A stretch of 25,203 bases of DNA from Streptomyces rimosus subsp. rimosus. Lineage in GTDB: Bacteria; Actinomycetota; Actinomycetes; Streptomycetales; Streptomycetaceae. The notes under the pieces were generated by a model. That model had not been told where the DNA came from, ran no database searches, and was given only the letters and a program-made list of their open reading frames with translations. Numbering within the stretch: position 1 is the stretch's first letter; each line of letters starts with the position of its first letter. The position numbers were made by a program, and so were the translations under genes. Shown piece by piece: positions 21,575 through 25,203 of the stretch. The DNA lies in assembly GCF_000720725.1 (NCBI RefSeq), contig NZ_JOCQ01000118.1, forward strand, positions 1-25,203. Reading direction: 5' to 3'.

Positions 21575-22309
21575 ATGCGTACGACTTGGGAAGAAGCCGG
21601 GTGGGAACGGCTCGGCGCGGGGGTCGGGCGGTGCCGGATGCCCGGCTGGGACGAGACGGTCGGCGCCGTCGTCGGCGCCTCCGGCGTGCTGATCGTCGAC
21701 ACCGGCGCGACGCTGCGGGACGGCGCCATGCTGCGCCGCCGGCTGCGCGGCATCGCGGGCCGCGACGTGACGCACGTCGCGCTGACCCACCCGCACTTCG
21801 ATCATGTGCTGGGCACCGCGGCCTTCGCGGGCGTCCAGGTCTTCGGCGCGGCGGGCCTCGACACGTACCTGCCGCGCGCCCAGGACGAGCTGCGGCGCAG
21901 CGCGGTGTCGTACGGCGTGGACCCCGACGCCGCAGCCGAGGCCACCGACCTCCTCGTCCGCCCGCACCACCTCGTCTCCGGCGAACGCACCCTGGACCTC
22001 GGCGACCGGCAGGTGCTGCTCGCCAACGTCGGCCCCGGGCACACCGCGCACGACCTGGTGGTCCTGGTCCCCGGCACGCACGGCTCGCCCGAGGTCGTCT
22101 TCTGCGGCGACCTGGTCGAGGAGTCCGGCGAACCGCAGGCCGGGCCGGACGCGGTCCCCGGGCAGTGGCCCGCCGCGCTGGACCGGCTGCTGGCGCTCGG
22201 CGGGGAGGACGCGGTGTACGTACCCGGGCACGGCGCTGTCGTGGATGCCCGATTCGTCCGTGAGCAACGTGACGCGCTCAGCCGTCGCTTCGGCGTGTCG
22301 CGGCGCTGA
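21575..22309 (+). CDS. Metallo-beta-lactamase-fold hydrolase
   Basis: Predicted zinc hydrolase of 244 aa. The binuclear metal motif THPHFDH provides His72, His74, Asp76 and His77. Further ligands are the His in GPGHTAHD, the Asp in FCGDLVEES and the late His in VPGHGAVVD. The acidic GVLIVDTGATLRDG near the N-terminus is typical of the fold. The family includes thioesterases, lactonases and glyoxalase II; the sequence does not say which. The protein is distinct from the MBL next to mscR. It is divergent from hrcA and 28 nt upstream of DUF3097, which has its own -10-like box. This gene and DUF3097 often sit beside hrcA in Streptomyces (recalled, not checked). Confidence 0.88.
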   Translation: MRTTWEEAGWERLGAGVGRCRMPGWDETVGAVVGASGVLIVDTGATLRDGAMLRRRLRGIAGRDVTHVALTHPHFDHVLGTAAFAGVQVFGAAGLDTYLPRAQDELRRSAVSYGVDPDAAAEATDLLVRPHHLVSGERTLDLGDRQVLLANVGPGHTAHDLVVLVPGTHGSPEVVFCGDLVEESGEPQAGPDAVPGQWPAALDRLLALGGEDAVYVPGHGAVVDARFVREQRDALSRRFGVSRR

Positions 22310-22324
22310 CCGGCCATCCCTTCC

Positions 22325-22330
22325 TATCGT
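22325..22330 (+). promoter_or_regulatory. -10 box of DUF3097 gene (leaderless start)
   Basis: TATCGT fits TANNNT and ends 7 nt before the ATG at 22338. No ribosome-binding site is present, suggesting a separate leaderless message inside the short gap after the MBL gene. Confidence 0.4.
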
Positions 22331-22337
22331 CTGTCGG

Positions 22338-23171
22338 ATGCGCAGCAGACAGTACGGCCCGGACCTGACCCCGCCGTGGAAGAAGCAGCAGCCGGCCCCC
22401 GAGGTCGCGGCGGAGCCGGACCTGGTGGTGGAAGAGGCCGTGACCGGCTTCTGCGGCGCGGTGATCCGCTGCGAGAAGACCGCCGAGGGCCTTACGGTCA
22501 CCCTCGAAGACCGCTTCGGCAAGCACCGGGTGTTCCCGATGACCCCGCGCGGCTTCCTGCTGGACGGCAAGCCCGTCACCCTCGTACGGCCGTCGGCCCG
22601 GCCCGCCGCACGCGGCCCGGCCCGTACGGCATCGGGCTCACTGGCCGTCCCCGGCGCCCGCGCACGGGTCGCCCGCGCCGGGCGCATCTACGTGGAAGGG
22701 CGCCACGACGCCGAACTGGTCGAACGCGTCTGGGGCGACGACCTGCGCATCGAGGGCGTCGTCGTCGAATACCTGGAGGGCATCGACGACCTCCCCGCCC
22801 TCGTGCACTCCTTCTCCCCCGGCCCCGACGCCCGCCTCGGCGTCCTGGTAGACCACCTCGTCCCCGGCTCGAAGGAGTCCCGCATCGCGGCATCGGTCAC
22901 GGACCCGGACGTCCTGGTCGTCGGCCACCCGTACATCGACGTCTGGGAAGCCGTGAAGCCGTCCTCGGTCGGCATCCCCGCCTGGCCGACCGTCCCGCGC
23001 GGCCAGGACTGGAAGACGGGCGTGTGCCGGGCCCTGCGCTGGCCGGAGAACACGGGCGCCGCGTGGCAGCGCATTCTCGGCTCGGTCCACTCGTACAGGG
23101 ACCTGGAGCCGGCGCTGCTGGGGCGGGTGGAGGAGCTGATCGACTTCGTTACGGGTGGGAGTGGGGCCTGA
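22338..23171 (+). CDS. DUF3097 family protein
   Basis: Conserved actinobacterial protein of unknown function, 277 aa, starting with the typical YGPDLTPPWK. About residues 35-85 resemble a small beta-domain (GFCGAVIRCEK ... RFGKHRVFPMTPRGFLLDGK). An Ala/Pro/Arg-rich linker follows (85-112). The C-terminal domain begins RIYVEGRHDAELVERVWGDD (116-135) and contains VLVDHLVPGSKE (169-180). VEGRHDA recalls the Glu motif of Toprim domains and VDHLVPGSKE could supply the acidic second motif, so a nucleic-acid-related role is possible; this is inference. The ATG at 22338 is predicted leaderless. Its last 23 bp overlap the end of the convergent Uma2 gene. Confidence 0.9.
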   Translation: MRSRQYGPDLTPPWKKQQPAPEVAAEPDLVVEEAVTGFCGAVIRCEKTAEGLTVTLEDRFGKHRVFPMTPRGFLLDGKPVTLVRPSARPAARGPARTASGSLAVPGARARVARAGRIYVEGRHDAELVERVWGDDLRIEGVVVEYLEGIDDLPALVHSFSPGPDARLGVLVDHLVPGSKESRIAASVTDPDVLVVGHPYIDVWEAVKPSSVGIPAWPTVPRGQDWKTGVCRALRWPENTGAAWQRILGSVHSYRDLEPALLGRVEELIDFVTGGSGA

Positions 23172-23739
23172 CGTTGGTGAACGTCTGGAACTCGGTGGTG
23201 TCCAGTTTTACGCCGAGCAGGTCCAGGGGGATCGGATCGCCGAACTTGGTGAGGCGCTGCACCGTGTAGTCGGCGTCTTCGCCGGTGCCGGTGGGTTCGG
23301 TGAGGAGGACGCAGTGGGCCATGATGGGGTCGATGATCAGGTAGGCGGGGATGCGGCCGGCGGCGTAGATCGAGCGCTTGAGGCGGTAATCGCGGTGGAC
23401 GCTGTTCTTCGAGACCACTTCTACGAGCATCGTGACCAGCTCGGGAGGCAGCAGCCGCCCCGATTCGGGCCCGGCATCGCGACCCAGCACGACGAGGTCG
23501 GGCTGCGGCTCACTGGTTTGCCGCAGGAAGTCGATGTCCTGCGTCTGAAGACAGTCCCACTTCTGGCCTGGGATCTGTTGCAACACCCGCAGCACGATCC
23601 GGTTGTGCACCAGATCGGGACCAGCCATCATCACGATTTCCCCCCGCAGGAGCTCCGCCTTGTATCCCTCGGGAACCTCAAGGTCCTCGAAGAACGCGAC
23701 GAGGGGGTGAGTGGTCGGCCGGTCATCCACAGCTGTCAT
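23149..23739 (-). CDS. Uma2-family protein (PD-(D/E)XK nuclease fold)
   Basis: Member of the Uma2/DUF820 family, 196 aa, which has a restriction-endonuclease-like fold. The pattern is visible: Glu in YKAELLRGEIVMM, the central Asp in EPQPDLVVLG, and the Glu of LVEVVSKNSVHRDYRLKRSIY, with the usual IPAYLIID strand after it. In most members the catalytic Lys is degenerate or relocated, and biological roles are largely unknown. Uma2 genes are very numerous in actinobacteria and often move between genomes. The ATG at 23739 has GGAGG 9 nt upstream; two upstream in-frame Mets lack one. GC content looks lower than its neighbours, consistent with transfer. Its 3' end overlaps DUF3097 tail to tail. 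Confidence 0.88.
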   Translation of the reverse strand: MTAVDDRPTTHPLVAFFEDLEVPEGYKAELLRGEIVMMAGPDLVHNRIVLRVLQQIPGQKWDCLQTQDIDFLRQTSEPQPDLVVLGRDAGPESGRLLPPELVTMLVEVVSKNSVHRDYRLKRSIYAAGRIPAYLIIDPIMAHCVLLTEPTGTGEDADYTVQRLTKFGDPIPLDLLGVKLDTTEFQTFTNVRPHSHP

Positions 23740-23854
23740 CTCCGTGGTCCTCCGCTTCACGCCGTCGCCCATGATTACGACAGCAGGCCAGGAGCCAGCG
23801 TAGGGCGCTCCGCAGGGAAAACACATGATTCACCCTGCTGAGCGAACGGATCGA

Positions 23855-25087
23855 TCAGTCCACCAGATCCCGCACCACCGCATCCGCCAGCAGCCGCCCC
23901 CGCAGGGTCAGTACAGCGCGGCCCGCCTCATACGGGCCCGGGTCCAAGAGGCCGTCGGCGAGGGCGCGGCGGGATGCGGCCAAGCCGGCTGGGGCGAGGA
24001 TGTCCAGGGGGCAGCCGGCCGCGAGACGCAGTTCCAGGAGGACGCGTTCCACGCGGCGATCCTCGGCGGAGAGGAGTTCGCGGCCCGCGCCGGGGGACCG
24101 GCCCTCGCCGAGGGCCTGGGCGTACGCGCCGGGGTGCTTCACGTTCCACCAGCGGACGCCGCCGACGTGGCTGTGCGCGCCGGGGCCCGCGCCCCACCAG
24201 TCGGCGCCGGTCCAGTACAGCTCGTTGTGGCGGCAGCGGGCCGCCTCGGAGGTGGCCCAGTTGGAGACCTCGTACCAGTGGAAGCCGGCCGCGGACAGGG
24301 CCTCCTCGGTGATCAGGTAGCGGTCGGCGTGCACGTCGTCGTCGGTCATCGGGACCTCGCCGCGCCGGATGCGGCGGGCCAGCTGGGTGCCCTCCTCGAC
24401 GATCAGCGCGTACGCGGAGACGTGGTCGGGCGCCGCGCCGAGCGCGGCGTCGAGCGTGGCCCGCCAGTCGTCGTCCGACTCGCCGGGCGTCCCGTAGATC
24501 AGGTCGAGGTTGACGTGCTCGAAGCCCGCCGCGCGCGCCTCGGCGACGCATGCTTCCGGGCGGCCCGGCGTGTGCGTACGGTCGAGGATCTTCAGGACGT
24601 GCTGCCGGGCGCTCTGCATGCCGAAGGAGACCCGGTTGAAGCCGGCTTCCCGCAGTTCGGCCAGGTAGCGCGGGTCGACGGACTCCGGGTTGGCCTCGGT
24701 GGTGATCTCCGCGCCGTCCGCCAGGCCGAACTCGTCGCGGATCGCGGCGAGCATCCGGCCCAGGTCGGCGGCCGGGAGCAGGGTCGGCGTGCCGCCGCCG
24801 ACGAAGACCGTCTCGACCGGCCGCGGGTCGTCACCGAGCACCTTGCGGGCGAGCCGGAGCTCCTCGGCGACCGTGTCCGCGTAGTTCTCCCGCGAGGCGA
24901 GCGCGCCGCCCGAGCCGCGCAGCTCGGTGGCCGTGTACGTGTTGAAGTCGCAGTAGCCGCAGCGCGTCGCGCAGTAGGGCACGTGCAGGTAGAACCCGAG
25001 CGGCCGGGCGCCCGCACCGGTCAGGGCGTGACCGGGCAGCGCCCCGTCCTCGGGCATGGGCTCACCATCGGGGAGTGCGGAAGGCAT
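23855..25087 (-). CDS. hemW: Radical SAM heme chaperone HemW
   Basis: Cytoplasmic radical-SAM protein that binds heme and delivers it to target proteins (formerly called oxygen-independent coproporphyrinogen oxidase-like); 410 aa. The [4Fe-4S] motif CATRCGYC (Cys39, 43, 46) lies in GFYLHVPYC. SAM-binding GGGTPT and EANPE segments follow. The HemW-specific HNELYW motif is present, and the HemW C-terminal domain is complete. The start is the ATG at 25087 (MPSALPDGEP), the usual Streptomyces N-terminus; an ATG 9 nt upstream is possible. The ribosome-binding site is poor. Part of its 5' coding sequence is repeated immediately upstream at the window edge. True HemN is unlikely because the HNxxYW motif and length fit HemW. 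Confidence 0.95.
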   Translation of the reverse strand: MPSALPDGEPMPEDGALPGHALTGAGARPLGFYLHVPYCATRCGYCDFNTYTATELRGSGGALASRENYADTVAEELRLARKVLGDDPRPVETVFVGGGTPTLLPAADLGRMLAAIRDEFGLADGAEITTEANPESVDPRYLAELREAGFNRVSFGMQSARQHVLKILDRTHTPGRPEACVAEARAAGFEHVNLDLIYGTPGESDDDWRATLDAALGAAPDHVSAYALIVEEGTQLARRIRRGEVPMTDDDVHADRYLITEEALSAAGFHWYEVSNWATSEAARCRHNELYWTGADWWGAGPGAHSHVGGVRWWNVKHPGAYAQALGEGRSPGAGRELLSAEDRRVERVLLELRLAAGCPLDILAPAGLAASRRALADGLLDPGPYEAGRAVLTLRGRLLADAVVRDLVD

Positions 25088-25203
25088 GCCTTCCATTGTC
25101 CGGCATACGGCGGGGAGCGTGGCGGGAGGCGCCCGGGCGCGTCGCGAAGTAGGGCTCGTGCAGGTAGAACCCGAGCGGCCGGGCGCCCGCACCGGTCAGG
25201 GCG
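25062..25203 (-). pseudogene. Truncated duplicate of hemW 5' region (runs off window)
   Basis: Positions 25137-25203 match hemW 24962-25028 at 65 of 67 bases in the same orientation, 175 bp apart. In frame the copy reads ALTGAGARPLGFYLHEPYF then ATR, so the two differences change Val to Glu and the first Fe-S Cys to Phe. Beyond ATR the match ends and the frame runs 24 more codons to a TGA at 25064-25062, overlapping the true hemW start region. It is a broken fragment; the part beyond 25203 is not visible. Confidence 0.85.

Noticed and set aside
1..25203. CRISPR array, prophage, insertion sequence, toxin-antitoxin or biosynthetic cluster
   Set aside because: No regularly spaced repeats, transposase, integrase, phage structural genes or PKS/NRPS domains were seen on either strand.

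Overview
The window is chromosomal DNA from a high-GC actinomycete, almost certainly Streptomyces or a close relative. The evidence is very high GC with G/C-biased third codon positions, frequent GTG/TTG starts, a mycothiol-dependent formaldehyde dehydrogenase (mycothiol is an actinobacterial thiol), a CIRCE-controlled hrcA-dnaJ operon, and several genes whose -10 box lies 6-8 nt before the start codon (leaderless transcripts). I see no phage, plasmid, CRISPR, insertion sequence or biosynthetic cluster. Most of the window is conserved core genome with accessory metabolic genes mixed in.

Left part (1-5500): an AraC regulator is divergent from an MFS exporter. Facing them on the minus strand is the conserved run phoH - ybeY - CNNM/CorC membrane protein (RNA metabolism, 16S rRNA maturation, ion transport or membrane CBS protein). 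A recognisable promoter with an overlapping palindrome lies ahead of phoH.

Middle accessory part (5500-12400): a PfkB sugar kinase is divergent from a GH4 phospho-glycosidase. Next come a translationally coupled mscR-metallo-beta-lactamase pair (formaldehyde/nitrosothiol detoxification through mycothiol), a solitary glucarate dehydratase with a clear leaderless promoter, and a secreted HAD acid phosphatase.

Right part (12400-25203): RNase Z and a HIT protein; a lipoprotein with an Asn/Asp/Gly/His-rich tail; an OsmC peroxiredoxin; rsmE overlapping a nitronate monooxygenase gene; a WYL regulator divergent from a Rid-family protein across a palindromic operator; hrcA-dnaJ with CIRCE; a second metallo-beta-lactamase; a DUF3097 protein; a Uma2-type nuclease-fold protein; and hemW.

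The most unusual structural features are two short partial gene duplications. The last 57 bp of dnaJ are repeated just downstream of the gene (56/57 identical). A segment of the hemW 5' coding region is repeated upstream of hemW at the window edge (65/67 identical), with the first Fe-S cysteine changed to Phe. Other points of interest are the lipoprotein tail, a Rid protein lacking the usual substrate-binding Arg, a GH4 enzyme with an atypical metal-site motif, and a Toprim-like motif in DUF3097. I did not find an obvious new multi-gene defence or metabolic system.
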